64,000 bases of DNA from Dicaeum eximium (lineage: Eukaryota; Chordata; Aves; Passeriformes; Dicaeidae): positions 331,539-395,538 of the forward strand of contig VWZP01002202.1 in the NCBI GenBank assembly GCA_013396995.1, read 5' to 3'. Positions 1 to 9,865 of this stretch are shown here, piece by piece. Position numbers and translations under genes: made by a program. The notes below the pieces were generated by a model that saw only the letters and a list, made by a program, of their open reading frames with translations, made no database searches and was not told the DNA's origin. The stretch's first letter is position 1. Every line of letters starts with the position of its first letter.

Positions 1-14
1 CCGCCCGCGCCTAC

Positions 15-291
15 CTCTTCCCGGAGAACATGGGCCCGAAGATCACCTAGGGCAGAACGGTGCGCTCAGAACCGCAGAACTGCGGCCCCCGCGGCCCCCT
101 CAGCGCGGCATCCCTGTGAGCCGCCGGGCCGAGGCACGGGAGCGCTGCCGTACGTGCACCCGCTCGCACAGCGGGGCCGGGGGTGCCGGTCCCTGCCCCG
201 TGCCCAGCCCGTGCCCAGCCCGTACCTGGATCTGCCCGCGGGGCCGGCTGGGGGAGCCAGGGTGCACGCCGGGCACCGTCAGGCAGTTCAT
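15..291 (-). CDS. TK1: Thymidine kinase 1, exons 1-2 (5' part only)
   Basis: Cytosolic thymidine kinase phosphorylates thymidine to dTMP in the S-phase salvage pathway. Exon 1 coding is 226-291: an ATG at 289-291 (complement) opens a peptide beginning MNCLTVPGVHPGSP, the TK1 amino terminus, and ends at ATCCAG before a GT donor at 224-225. Exon 2 is 15-46, preceded by a CTAG acceptor, and encodes VIFGPMFSGKS, the P-loop of TK1-type kinases, with a GT donor at 13-14. Both junctions keep frame: 66 nt in phase 0, then 32 nt. The rest of the gene lies left of the window. TK1 is head-to-head with AFMID, as in mammals, so the GC-rich DNA between them is a shared promoter. Identity rests on protein similarity plus gene order. 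Confidence 0.93.
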
Positions 292-867
292 GGCGGACTG
301 CCGGCCCGAGCCCGCGCGCGCCGAGCCCGCGCGGCAGCCTCAGCCAATCGGAGGAGGCCTCTCCCCCACGCGCCGCGGCACTAGCCAATCGCGAGAGGGC
401 CTGCGCCGCCGCGCGGCAGCGATGCCCAATGGGAGTCAAGGGCGCCAAAATTTTTATTTCCCTCTGCTCGCCGGCTCCGCCCACCCTGTCCCGAGCGGCC
501 AATGGAAGGCGGCCCCGGCCCCGGGCTCTGGCCTTGCCTCCACGGTCTGGCCCCGCCCCCGTACCCGGGCTCGCCTCCGGGACAGCCAATGGGAGTGTGG
601 GTGTGCCCCCCGCCCCTCAGGCCCCGCCCCTCGGCCGGCAGGGGCACCGGGACCGGGACCGGGATCAGCACCGGGAGCGGGATCGGGATCAGCACCGGGA
701 GCGGCACCGGGATCAGCACCGGGAGCGGCACCGAGAGCGGCACCGGCAGTAGCACCGGGAGCGGCACCGGGATCGGGATCGGGATCAGCACCGGGACCGG
801 GACCGGGATCAGCACCGGGAGCGGCACCGAGAGCGGCACCGGCAGTAGCACCGGGAGCGGCCGCACC
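292..867. promoter_or_regulatory. Bidirectional TK1/AFMID promoter, CpG-rich
   Basis: The 576 bases between the TK1 and AFMID start codons are CpG-rich. On the plus strand I see five CCAAT boxes at 344-348, 385-389, 426-430, 499-503 and 586-590, all in the same orientation, so they are inverted relative to TK1. The first three are exactly 41 bp apart. An E2F-type site, GCGCCAAA, lies at 442-449, followed by an AT stretch around 447-459 in otherwise GC-rich DNA. Inverted CCAAT boxes and E2F control are known for vertebrate TK1 and fit S-phase expression. Transcription start sites are not determined. Confidence 0.75.
644..859. repeat. GC-rich hexamer array abutting the AFMID start codon
   Basis: The stretch is 36 contiguous hexamers built from a small set of variants, mostly GCACCG alternating with GGGAxC- or GGAGCG-type units (for example GCACCG, GGACCG, GGATCA, GGAGCG, AGAGCG, GCAGTA). 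It ends 8 bp before the AFMID ATG at 868. Longer blocks recur inside it, so it grew partly by segmental duplication. It is probably AFMID 5' UTR or core promoter. Length polymorphism is likely. Confidence 0.85.
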
Positions 868-3539
868 ATGGGCGGGTGGCGGGCTATGTCGGCGGAGGTG
901 GGTGTCCCGAGGGCGGGCAGTGCCCGTGCGGGGTCCCGAGGCTGGGGCTGTGTCGCGGCCCCGGCGCAGCCCCGCTGCTCCCGCAGGCGCTGGAGGAGCA
1001 CTACTCGCCCAGCCGCTGGTCCCCGCNGGTCCCCGCGCCTCGGCCGCGACATCATCATCGACACCCACCTCGCGGTGACGGCGGCAGGTGGGAACCGGGA
1101 CAGGGGCTGCGCTCGGTGCCGCGGTACCGGGACAGGGGCTGCGCTCGGTGCTGCGCTCGGTGCCGCGGCCCCGCGCTCCCCCGCCTCCCCCCGCAGGAAC
1201 CGAACGGGCCCGGGCCGGCGCGCGGACCCTGCTGCACGTGCCCTACGGGGACGGGGACGGGGACAAGCTGGACATTTATCTTCCCACGGACCCTTCCGAC
1301 GGTGAGTGGCGGGGCGGCGGGGCCGGGAGCGGCCAGGGCAGGGCAGGGCAGGGCAGGGCGGACACCGGGCTCATCCCGCCCCGCGCTGCGCAGCCTTCCC
1401 GGTGCTGGTCTACATCCACGGCGGGTACTGGCAGTGCTTGAGGTGAGGCGGGCTGGCGGTGCGGGGCTCCTCGGAAGGGACCCCTCACCGACTCCTGCGG
1501 ACCCCTTCTCCCGACACCGGGGCTGCTCTGGGCGCACGGGGCTGGCCAGTCCCCAGCGGCCCCGCAGCCCGCGGCTCCCGCGGCCTCTCAGCGCCTCCCT
1601 CCCCCAGCAAGGACCACTCGGGGTTTGCAGCTCCGCCGCTCGTGTCGCGGAGGGTGGCGGTGGTGGCGGTGGGCTACGACACAGCCCCTCGAGGTGGGTG
1701 CTGCCCCGCAGAGGCCGCAGCTGCCGCTGGCCCGGCGCCCTCCGACCCTGCCCTTTGTCCTCTGCTCAGGCCACATGGACGCCATGGTGCTGCAGGTGCG
1801 CCGCAGCCTCGCCTACCTGGCGGGGCGCTACCCCAGGGCCAGGTGGGCAGCTCCCGGGCCAGGGGTGCCTCTGTCAGAGTGGCTGGGGGGGCAAACAGGG
1901 CCTGCAGCGGGACAAAGGCTCTGGCACCTTGGTGCAAGCGCTGGGCCACGATCCCCTGTCACTGCACAAGGCAGCAGCTGGTGGATTGGGAAACATCTGA
2001 GCTGACACATTTGGGCTGTGCCACCTCCTCTGCACGGAGCAAAGCATGCCTGGTGTCCCTGGGTGTCCCTGGGTGTCCCCAGGTGTCCCTGGGTGCCCCT
2101 CTCAGTTGCTCCCTCCTCCTGGCTCACTGCTCCCTCCTTCCAGAGGCATTTACCTGTGCGGACACTCGGCAGGAGCCCACCTGGCAGCCATGGTGCTGTC
2201 CACAGACTGGACCGAATTCCAGGTGGTGCCAGATATCAAAGGTAGCGTTGCCATGTCCCAGAACAGGGTCGGGAGAAGAACTGGTCTCCAAACCCGGGAC
2301 AAGGCTGCGGGGCTGTGGAGCCCCAGCTCACTGATTATGAGTTCCCCAGGGCTGTGGAGCCCCCCAGGCTGCAGCCCCTCACCTGGCAGTGCCTCTGCCC
2401 CCAGGAGCGGTGCTGGTGAGCGGCCTGTATGACCTGGAGCCCATCCTGCACACCTACGTGAACGATGCTCTCAACATGAACCAGTGAGCTCAGCTGCTGT
2501 GGGACAGCCGTGGGGACAGAGCACAGGCAGGCCAGCGTCAGTGGCTCTGAGGGGAGGCAGCTGGTGGCACAGCCCTGGCTGCAGCAGCTGCCACCGGTGA
2601 CCCCTGCAGGGACAAGGCCCAGAGTAACAGCCCCATGACACATGTCACCCCTGACCCCTGCAGGGAGGCGGCCCAGAGGAACAGCCCCATCAGACATGTC
2701 ACCCCTGACCCCTGCAGGGACAAGGCCCAGAGGAACAGCCCCATGACACATGTCACCCCTGACCCCTGCAGGGAGGCGGCCCAGAGGAACAGCCCCATCA
2801 GACATGTCACCCCGGCACCGCCAGCAGCCTGCGAGCTGCTTGTGGCTGTGGCCCAGCACGACTCCCCAGAGTTTCGCAGGCAATCGCAGGAGTACAGCCA
2901 GGTGAGCACCAGGCACTCACAGGAGTGCAGCCAGGTGAGCACCAGGCACTCACAGGAGTACAGCCAGGTGAGCACCAGGCAGACACAGGAGTACAGCCAG
3001 GTGAGCACCAGGCACTCACAGGAGTGCAGCCAGGTGAGCACCAGGCACTCACAGGAGTACAGCCAGGTGAGCACCAGGAGGTTGGAGGGGCATGCCCAGG
3101 TGAGCTCCTGCAGCACCCTGCTCGGCTCTGGTGGAGACACTGCTCCAGGCAGCCCTCACCACCTTGCCCAACCAGGAAGAAGAGCTTCTGTGCTGAACCA
3201 GAGCAGTTTCTGGCTCACTGGAGGACACCAGTCCTTGCCAAGGCATTATTCCTGCGGCTTGTCCAGGGCAGGTGGAGTTTGGGTCCTTCCTGCCGGCACC
3301 CTCTCTCCACAGGCCCTGCGTGCAGCTGGCTGGTCTGTCTCTGTGCTGGATCTGGCTGGTGTGGATCACTTTGACATCATTGAGAGGCTGTCACAGGACA
3401 GCTACATCCTCACTCAGGTAGGTGGGAGGGCTGTGCTGGGGTGGGTTGGGTGGGCTGCACCTCCCTGCGGGGTCAGGGGCTTTTCACAGGGTTTGGTTCC
3501 TCACCCCAGGTGATTCTGAATATGATTTCAAGAGCATGA
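868..3539 (+). CDS. AFMID: Arylformamidase (kynurenine formamidase), 11 coding exons
   Basis: This alpha/beta hydrolase converts N-formyl-kynurenine to kynurenine plus formate in tryptophan breakdown. Exons: 868-897, 987-1087, 1197-1301, 1394-1442, 1608-1693, 1770-1842, 2144-2241, 2405-2483, 2772-2901, 3313-3417 and 3510-3539 (TGA 3537-3539). All junctions are GT-AG and phases match. Family marks are present: HGGYW oxyanion motif in exon 4; GHSAG with the nucleophile serine in exon 7; the Asp of HDSPEF in exon 9; the His of VDHF in exon 10. Predicted length is about 291 residues against roughly 300 in mammals, once a 10-base assembly duplication at the N in exon 2 (1027) is discounted. As written, exon 2 is frameshifted. 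Exon 9 may have alternative ends (see repeats at 2599 and 2887). Confidence 0.93.
1095..1168. repeat. 32-bp tandem duplication in AFMID intron 2
   Basis: A unit starting CCGGGACAGGGGCTGCGCTC occurs at 1095 and again at 1127, followed by a further partial copy of its end. It lies wholly in intron 2 and reaches no splice site. Confidence 0.7.
2599..2814. repeat. 54-bp minisatellite carrying the AFMID exon 9 splice acceptor
   Basis: Four copies begin at 2599, 2653, 2707 and 2761. Copies 1 and 3 contain GACAAGGCCCAG and copies 2 and 4 contain GAGGCGGCCCAG, giving a 108-bp higher-order ABAB pattern. Every copy holds CCCCTGCAG, so acceptors precede 2610, 2664, 2718 and 2772. Only the last copy continues into the rest of exon 9. 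The period is 18 codons and the frame from each upstream acceptor is open, so each choice adds 18, 36 or 54 residues without a frameshift. Usage cannot be read from sequence. Confidence 0.9.
2887..3084. repeat. 33-bp minisatellite carrying the AFMID exon 9 splice donor
   Basis: Six head-to-tail copies of a 33-bp unit run through the exon 9/intron 9 boundary. Each contains GCCAGGTGAGCACC, that is CAG followed by a near-consensus GTGAGC donor. The proximal donor is at 2902-2903; the others follow at 33-bp steps. The unit is 11 codons long and open in the exon frame. The last copy is diverged after its donor. Confidence 0.9.
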
Positions 3540-3819
3540 TGGCATGTCAGGAGCAAACAGATGGGGACCATGGCCCTGTGGGGTGGCAGCAGGCATCTGG
3601 TGTCCCCCTGGCTGCTGCCTCCTCGGTCTCACCCAGGGTGATCACTGTCTCAGACCCACCGTGCCCCCTCTGCTCAGCCCAGCCTAGGCTGGTGCCCCTG
3701 CCCTGGAGTGCTCCTGCTGCTGGAGCACACGGCACTGAGGGCTGCAAGGCTCTGTCTGGGCAGCTGGATCTTGAAGTTTGTTCCCTCAGTGTCCTTTAAA
3801 CTGCACACTGGCAATACAA

Positions 3820-3825
3820 AATAAA
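3820..3825 (+). terminator. AFMID polyadenylation signal
   Basis: AATAAA lies 281 bp after the AFMID stop codon, the first canonical hexamer downstream on this strand. Confidence 0.7.
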
Positions 3826-4210
3826 ATGGGGTAGTGCTTCCCAGGGAGCCAGTGAGTGCACACCTGAAGCAACTGCTGGAGAGAGAATCCCTTCTTCCAG
3901 TGCAGAGTTCTGGGACTTGCTGACCCAGACCATGACAGGGAAGCCTGGGGAGCCCACGTGCTGCTGTGGGACAGAATGACATAAGCCTCTGTGAGTGGGA
4001 GTGACAGAGCCATCTGGGTCAGGACAGTCCTGGCCAGACACAAACCTTGGCATTGCTGTGCAGCAACCCTGGTCCTGTGGCTGAGATGGTTCCATGTCCT
4101 CAGGAGCATTTGTCCCTCCATGGGGACCTCGGCTGTGATGATGTCCCTGCTGCAGAGCAAGGAAAAGAGCACATTTGAGAGAAAACACTTCCCAGCTCCA
4201 CCAAAACATG

Positions 4211-4216
4211 TTTATT
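4211..4216 (-). terminator. THA1 polyadenylation signal
   Basis: TTTATT on plus is AATAAA on minus, about 190 bp after the THA1 stop codon. Confidence 0.7.
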
Positions 4217-4402
4217 TTGTGTACTGACTACCTCAAGGGCTGGGATCTCCGCTAGGCTGGGCTCACATTGGTTTGTCAGGCTGCCTGTGAGGGCTGATGT
4301 CATGTTTCAGATGGCTAGGAACACATCTGGAGCACAGAGGGGCTGGTCCCTGTCCCTGCTTTGGGCTGCCTGGCTGCTGCAGCTGCGGGGCTGGCACAAT
4401 GC

Positions 4403-6761
4403 TCAGGCTCCCCCAGTGCCTGGAGGCGCTGGATGCAGTCCCGAGGCCAGCTCCTCCTGGCACTTCCTGGCCACAAATTCCAGCTTTCTCCTCGCGAGCT
4501 CGGTGTCGCGGGCCGAGATGTTGCGGTGCCAGACGGCGCGCACGGTGCGTGCCGCCCAGGGGAGCAGCAGGACGCTGACAGCCCGCCCCGTCTCGGCCAC
4601 CTCCTCCTCGCTGACGGCACGCAGGCGGTCACAGAGCTCGGCAGGGGACGGCCAGGCCCCCTGGACATTCACCATGACAATGTTGGTCTCCACCGCTGCC
4701 AGGCTGACGGAGCAGAGGGGAGAGCCCAGCGCGTGGATACCTGCGGGAGGCCGAGGTGTGCAAGCCGCTGCCCACCTACCTGGAACGGGCTACCTGCCCC
4801 AGTTCTGGTGAGGGAGAGCCCCTTCTTCCCCCATGCGGTACCAGGGTCACTGAGCACAGCACGGGGACAGTCACGGCATGATCCCAGCAGCATCTTCAGC
4901 CGGCTGGGACCCAGCGTGGCCATCCTGGGACGGCGGCCGAGCCCGCAGCGCGGCAGTGCTGCCGGGCAGTGCCAGGTGTGCTGTTACACCCCAGCACCCT
5001 CGGGGCCCCGAGGTACCTTCCGCAAAGCGCCGGGCGTTGTCGTGGTCCCCGCGCAGCGTCTCCGCCGCCCGCTGCAGCCCGAGGCGAGCGGCGGCCGCCA
5101 GCACTCCCGCCTGCCGCACGCCCCCGCCCAGCAGCTTCCGCAGGCGCCAGGCCTCGCCGACCAGCTCCCTGTGCCCCGCCAGCACCGCCCCGCACGGGGC
5201 ACCCAGGCCCTGCAGAGCCGCCAGCGCCGTCACTCCGCTGTCCCGGGGCAGCTGCCCCTCCTGCCAGGGGCCCGGCCTGCCAGGTGTGCTCTTAGCCCAA
5301 CACCTGTGAACAAGGGCCAGGCTCCAGCTTGTGCTGGCCCCTGCCAGCCCTGGGGACCCCTCCCCACACGAGCAGACCTTGGAGAAGCAGAGGGACACAG
5401 AGTCACAGTGCTGGGCAATCTGGGCTGGCTCCACACCCTGGGCCACCGCGGCATTCATCAGTCGTGCGCCGTCCATGTGCACCCGCAGCCCGTAACGGTC
5501 TGCAAGCCCACGGACCTGGGAGTCAGGGGCACAGCCGCGTTGGGAGGGACCCCTGGGGCATCTGGTGCCACCAGGGGCCATGCTCTGAGCTCCAGTGCCC
5601 CGCAGTGCCATTGCAGGGCCCAGCTGCCCACGCCAGGCAGGACTGTGCCGGCACCAGCGGTGGGCTCTCACCTGGCTGAGGTAGGCGAGGGGCAGAGCCC
5701 GGCCCCCGGCGGAGCTGTGCGTGTTCTCCAGGCAGATGAGCTCCGGGCGCGGGTGGTACCGGCTGCCGTGCGCCTCACGGATGCTCAGCTCCAGCTGCTC
5801 CAGGTCCAATGTGCCATTCGGCAGGTCCGGCAGGGCCTGGGAGTGCACACCGGCGACCTGCGCCCAGGGAGGGGACAGCACGGAGCTGACAGGGGACAGT
5901 GGCGGTGCACGGGGGCTCCAGCCCTCTGTCCATCGGGTGTGTGCAGCCCCCACTCGTGCTGCAGCCCGTGGCTCGGGACAGCGATCCAGGGGATGCTCCG
6001 GCAGCCGAGGCTCGCCTGGCGCGGCCCTGGCAGCCAGAGGAGGGCAGCACGCGGCCGCCCTCCTGCCCGCGCTGCCACCAGTGTCACCAGTGTCACCAGG
6101 GCCACCGCGCCCACCGCCACCGCCCGCCGCGCTCACCTGCGCGGCCCCGCCGTGCTCGTACAGGTGCAGGTGGCTGTCCTGGCCCAGGAAGAGCTGAGCC
6201 CCCCTGCGCTGGCAGTGGCACATCACTGGGAGAGAAGGGGCGTGAGGCCGGGGGCCGAGGGCAGCATCCCACAGCCGGGGGCACGAGGGGCTGCGGGTGC
6301 AGCCCCGGACTCACCGGCGATGAGGTTGGCCATGGTGGCCGTGGGCACGAACAGAGCTGATTCTGTCCCCAGAGTCGCCGCGGCCCGGCGCTGCAGCTCT
6401 GCGGGTCACACGGATGTCCTGGGGGCTGGCGCTGGGCGGGCCCGGGGGACCCACAGGTCCCGGCTGTCCCCGCATCCCGCTGCGGGCCCCCCATCCCGCT
6501 GCCCCCGCCTCGGGGGCTTGCAGGAGGGACCCCACGCGAGTCCCGTCCCCTCCGCCCACCGTTCACGGTCGGGTCCTCCCCGTAGTCGTCGTCGCCCACG
6601 GCGGCGCGGGCCATGGCGCGGCGCATCCCCGCGCACGGCCGGGTCACCGTGTCGCTCCGCAGGTCCACGACAAGCGGCTGCGCCCCCCCGGGCGCCCCCC
6701 CGGGCCCGGGCAGCCGCCCCCGCCGCAGCACCGCCCGCATCGCCGGGACCGCCCCCCGCAA
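4403..6761 (-). CDS. THA1: L-threonine aldolase, 7 exons, apparently intact
   Basis: This PLP enzyme cleaves threonine/allo-threonine to glycine and acetaldehyde. Exons, 5' to 3' on minus: 6560-6761, 6315-6398, 6137-6225, 5672-5857, 5378-5515, 5017-5209, 4403-4740. They join in frame to 409 residues, close to the mouse enzyme. Aldolase-family motifs in order: DLRSDTVT in exon 1; GDDDYGEDPTV at the end of exon 1; VPTATMANLIA (exon 2); ICLENTH (exon 4); VHMDGARL and CFSK (exon 5), whose lysine, the last codon of exon 5, is the predicted Schiff-base residue; GLGAPCG opening exon 6; ETNIV (exon 7). The Arg-rich, acid-free first 15 residues could be a mitochondrial signal. The human counterpart THA1P is a pseudogene; here no stop or frameshift is seen. 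Confidence 0.92.
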
Positions 6762-8980
6762 GGGCTCCCGGGCGGGGGCGGGATCGCCCGTCCCGGGAAT
6801 ACGGGGCGGGAACGGGGCAGCGCCTCCTGCGCGGCACCGTGCGCGTCCCGGGGCTGCCTCGGAACGCCGCCCCTACGAGCCCCCATCCCTGCACCCCCGC
6901 CAGGGAGCAGGAATTGCTCCCGCCCGGCCGTGCCCGCTGCCAGCAGGGCCGGGACGGGCTCCTTTGGCCGCTGGGCCCCGGCTGCGGCCCCGGCTGCTCT
7001 GCTCCGGCAGCAGCGGCACAGTCCGGTCAGTCCTGGCACCGCGGTGCGCTGGCACGGCAGCGGCACTCTGCCATCTCCGGGCGGCTCCACAGGGCCCGGC
7101 ACTCTCTGCCTGCCCGGAGGGCACCCAGCAGCCTCTTGGCACAGATCCCCACTGCCCCTCGGCAGGAGGGCAGGTGTCCAAAGCAGTAGCGGGACCCCTT
7201 CACCTCCCCGCGTGGGGCTGGACCGGCCGGACCGCACTCCCTGCTGCTGGCACGGAGGGCCCCGCTCTGCAGCACCCAGCGCTCTCCTGGCATTTGCAGG
7301 GCATCCACGGGGCAGGTGCATTAAGGTGCCTCTGCCCCTCAGCCCCTGCCCACCCGTGTCTGTGCTCCAGCCCCCTGTGCCACGCTGCTGCCTTCTCCCT
7401 CCGTCTGCCACGTGTCCCCCCAGCCTCGGCCGCCCCAGGNCTCCTTCATGAGACGTTTTTCACACGCAGGGCCACATGTTAACAGTTTTTCTTTATTTAC
7501 TGCCTCTATTTCCTCTTTGTTCCAGGAACTTGTCCTCCAACTTCAAGCTGCTCATGATTAGGCAAAAAGGCCTCTAATCTCCCCGATCTGATTTACCGTC
7601 ACTGAGAGCAGACGCTTCCCGTTACTGGCCCTGGACCTGGGAGCACGGACAGCTGAGCCGTGCCGGCTGCTGAGCCCAGCTGAGCCTCCCCAAAGCTGCC
7701 CCGCCACACACGCCGCCTTCCCGGCAGCTTCCTCTTCCAGTAAGCGCTGGGCAGCGCAGCCGGTCACGCCGCAGGTGAAGGGCTGGGGGAAGAGCAGCTG
7801 TGGGGCCCAGGCCAGGGATCCCCCTCCACCTGGGGGGGCTGTGTAGGGCAGGGCAGGCTCTGGAGCCGCTTTCTGTGCTTGGACGGGCCGGACGGCTGGA
7901 GCACCCCTCAGCACGCCTTCCTAGCCACGCACCCATCCACTCCCAAGGCACCTGATGGGCTGGCTGATTGTGCCCCAAGCTGAAGGGCAGCTCAGGGGGC
8001 TGCTGTGGGCACCTTCCCAGCCCAGCCAGGGTCTGCAGCCAAGCAGGGGCTCCTTCCCTGGGCAGCAGCCACAGCTCCTGCAGGACTGTGCAGTGTGTTT
8101 TCCGCAGCACCCCTTGTCCTTCAGCCCCGTGCCTTTCCCTGGCACTTTGCTCTGCGACCTGCCTGGGGGTCTCCCCTTGCTACCAGCACCCACAGAGCTA
8201 CCCCTGCATGTCACCCAGCAGGGCCACGGTGGGGCTTGGTGCGGCCAGCCCCGGGACCCTGGCAGCGCTCGTGGCCTTTTGGAGCGGCTGAACTGCGGCC
8301 ACGGGAGCTGGGCAGAGGGGACAGGGCCAGCGCCTGGCCAGGGGCTCGGCTGGCAGCTGGGGACTGGCAGGGGGCTCAGCCGGGACCACACCGCACCCCA
8401 GGACTGCCGGCACCACCTGCCCACACCAGCTCCTGTGCTGGGCTAAGCCCCTGCCCTGCTGGGCTCAGCTCCTGCTCCAGTCGAGCCTCCCCAGGGCTAA
8501 AATTAGCAGCTGAGGCCGGGCTGGGGAGCCGGGAGTGGAGCCCAGATCCCACCGCGGAGGATCGGGTTTCCCCCCTCCCTACCACAGGCCTGGCAACCTC
8601 TGGGGCCGATTCCCGGAGCTGGGCCCCCCTGCTACCAGCCCCACTGGCAGCCCCCTCCCAGGCTGCCAGCCCAGCCGCTCCGGCACGTCCCCAGGGCTGC
8701 AGGAGGGCTGCGGGATGGGCAGCACCGTGCTGCAGCTCCCGGGGCACCACCGGGCTGCGGCTGCGCCCCTCTGCCCTGCTGGGGCAGGCTGGCAGCGGGC
8801 TCTGCTCCCGGCCGCCGAACAGAGCCGGTGGCTGCGGCCACGGAGCTGTCACGGCCCAGGCGATGCCCCGGGGGGCTCGTCCTGAGCGCCAAGAGCTGAG
8901 TCAGGACCTGGCAGTGCCCATATCATGCTGACCATGAGCTCGGGGTGTTTTCCTGCCTTGGCCCTGCGGCCACACTGTCC
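6762..8980. other. THA1 upstream CpG-rich DNA and non-coding sequence
   Basis: Bases 6762 to about 7000 are CpG-rich and form the likely THA1 promoter; no TATA box is obvious. The rest shows no exon I recognise on either strand. One N is at 7440. A minus-strand AATAAA lies at 7492-7497, but no coding exon upstream of it on that strand is recognisable, so it may be chance or the end of a non-coding transcript. An exact TTCCAGGAA (STAT-type) occurs at 7520-7528. Confidence 0.5.
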
Positions 8981-9865
8981 GGCTGCTCACGCTGGCTGCC
9001 CTCGGGGCTCCGCGGCTCGTCCCGTGGGTGCTGCGGCGGCGCTGCCGCTGCCCGTTCCGGACGGCCCGGTCCCGCCGGGGCCCAGGCAGCTNGCGGTTCC
9101 TGCTGCCGGGAAGGGCCGGGCGATGTCCCGGAGCGCTGGCTCCGGGCTCAGCCGGGTCGGGTCGGGTCGGGCTCCCACCCGCCGCACCCCGGGGTTCCGG
9201 AACCGGTGCCATGTCCCGAGCTGCGGCACCGGCCGAGCTTCGGCCCGGGACAGAGCGCCGACGGACACGGTCCCGGGGCTGCGGGAGCCGCGGGCTGCCC
9301 CGGGGAACCTCCGCGGNTCTGCCGCCAGCCCCGGGGCGGCGATGGCCCCGCACCCCGGGGCCCCGGAGGCGCCAGCGCGGGCAGCCTGACCCGCCGGGCA
9401 CCGGGACCGGCCTGGCCCGGGGGTCGGCGCTGCCCTCCGGGCTCCGGCCGTGCCGGGAAGGGCCCCCCAGCCCATCGAGCCCCCGTGCCCAGGGTTTCCC
9501 TTCTCAGGGTGCTCCTGAACAGGGGCTGTTCTGCGGAGCACGTGGAGCATCCCAAGGGCCGAGGAGCCGGAGAGCCCTCGGGGAAAGAGCCCCTCCGTAC
9601 GGGGCACGCAGTGCGGGCCGCCCGGGGGCTGTGGGCAGGGACAGCCGGGGTCCCTGGAGAGCCCTGGGGGAGCTCTGGGGCACCCTGGGCGAGCGCTGCA
9701 GCCGCTCACGGCTAAAGGCTGGCGGCCGTGGCGGCCGGGCAGAGCCGGGGATGGCCCGGCACCGGGGTCCGTGCCGAGAGCCGAGAGCCGTGCCGGGCCG
9801 GGCCGGGCCAGCCCCGCCGTGCCCTGCCCGCCCCCGGCTGCTGCACTGCCTGAGCCAGGGCTGAG
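8981..9865. promoter_or_regulatory. Orphan CpG island with a consensus splice donor at its edge
   Basis: A strongly CpG-rich block with Ns at 9092 and 9317 and no recognised protein. Its right edge carries GAG followed by GTAAGT at 9866-9871, a near-perfect plus-strand donor, after which base composition drops sharply. This would fit a promoter and first exon of an unannotated plus-strand transcript. Human TMEM235 lies near this position, but none of its four-helix protein is visible. Confidence 0.4.

Larger units (their letters stand above)
3540..4402. other. Convergent AFMID and THA1 3' UTRs
   Basis: No coding exon is seen. AFMID 3' UTR runs rightward to an AATAAA at 3820-3825. THA1 3' UTR runs leftward from its stop (4403-4405) to an AATAAA on the minus strand at 4211-4216 (TTTATT on plus). 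About 385 bp separate the two signals. In human, BIRC5 follows AFMID on the same strand; no survivin BIR-domain exon is visible here. Confidence 0.7.

Noticed and set aside
502..1305. Open frame encoding Gly-Thr/Gly-Ser repeats over the hexamer array
   Set aside because: It is a translation of the promoter-side hexamers in one frame, crosses AFMID exon 1 and intron 1 in the wrong frame and lacks family similarity.
2538..3140. Minus-strand frame with repeats such as VLTWLYSCECL
   Set aside because: Produced by reading the AFMID 54-bp and 33-bp arrays on the opposite strand; the plus strand carries the conserved enzyme.
4361..7189. 942-codon open frame on plus, antisense to THA1
   Set aside because: Its extent follows the THA1 exons and introns on the other strand; it has no recognisable domain and is low-complexity Pro/Arg/Ala. 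GC-rich bird DNA keeps several frames open by chance.
7492..7497. Minus-strand AATAAA as the 3' end of a further gene
   Set aside because: No coding exon with family similarity lies upstream on that strand; kept only as a note.
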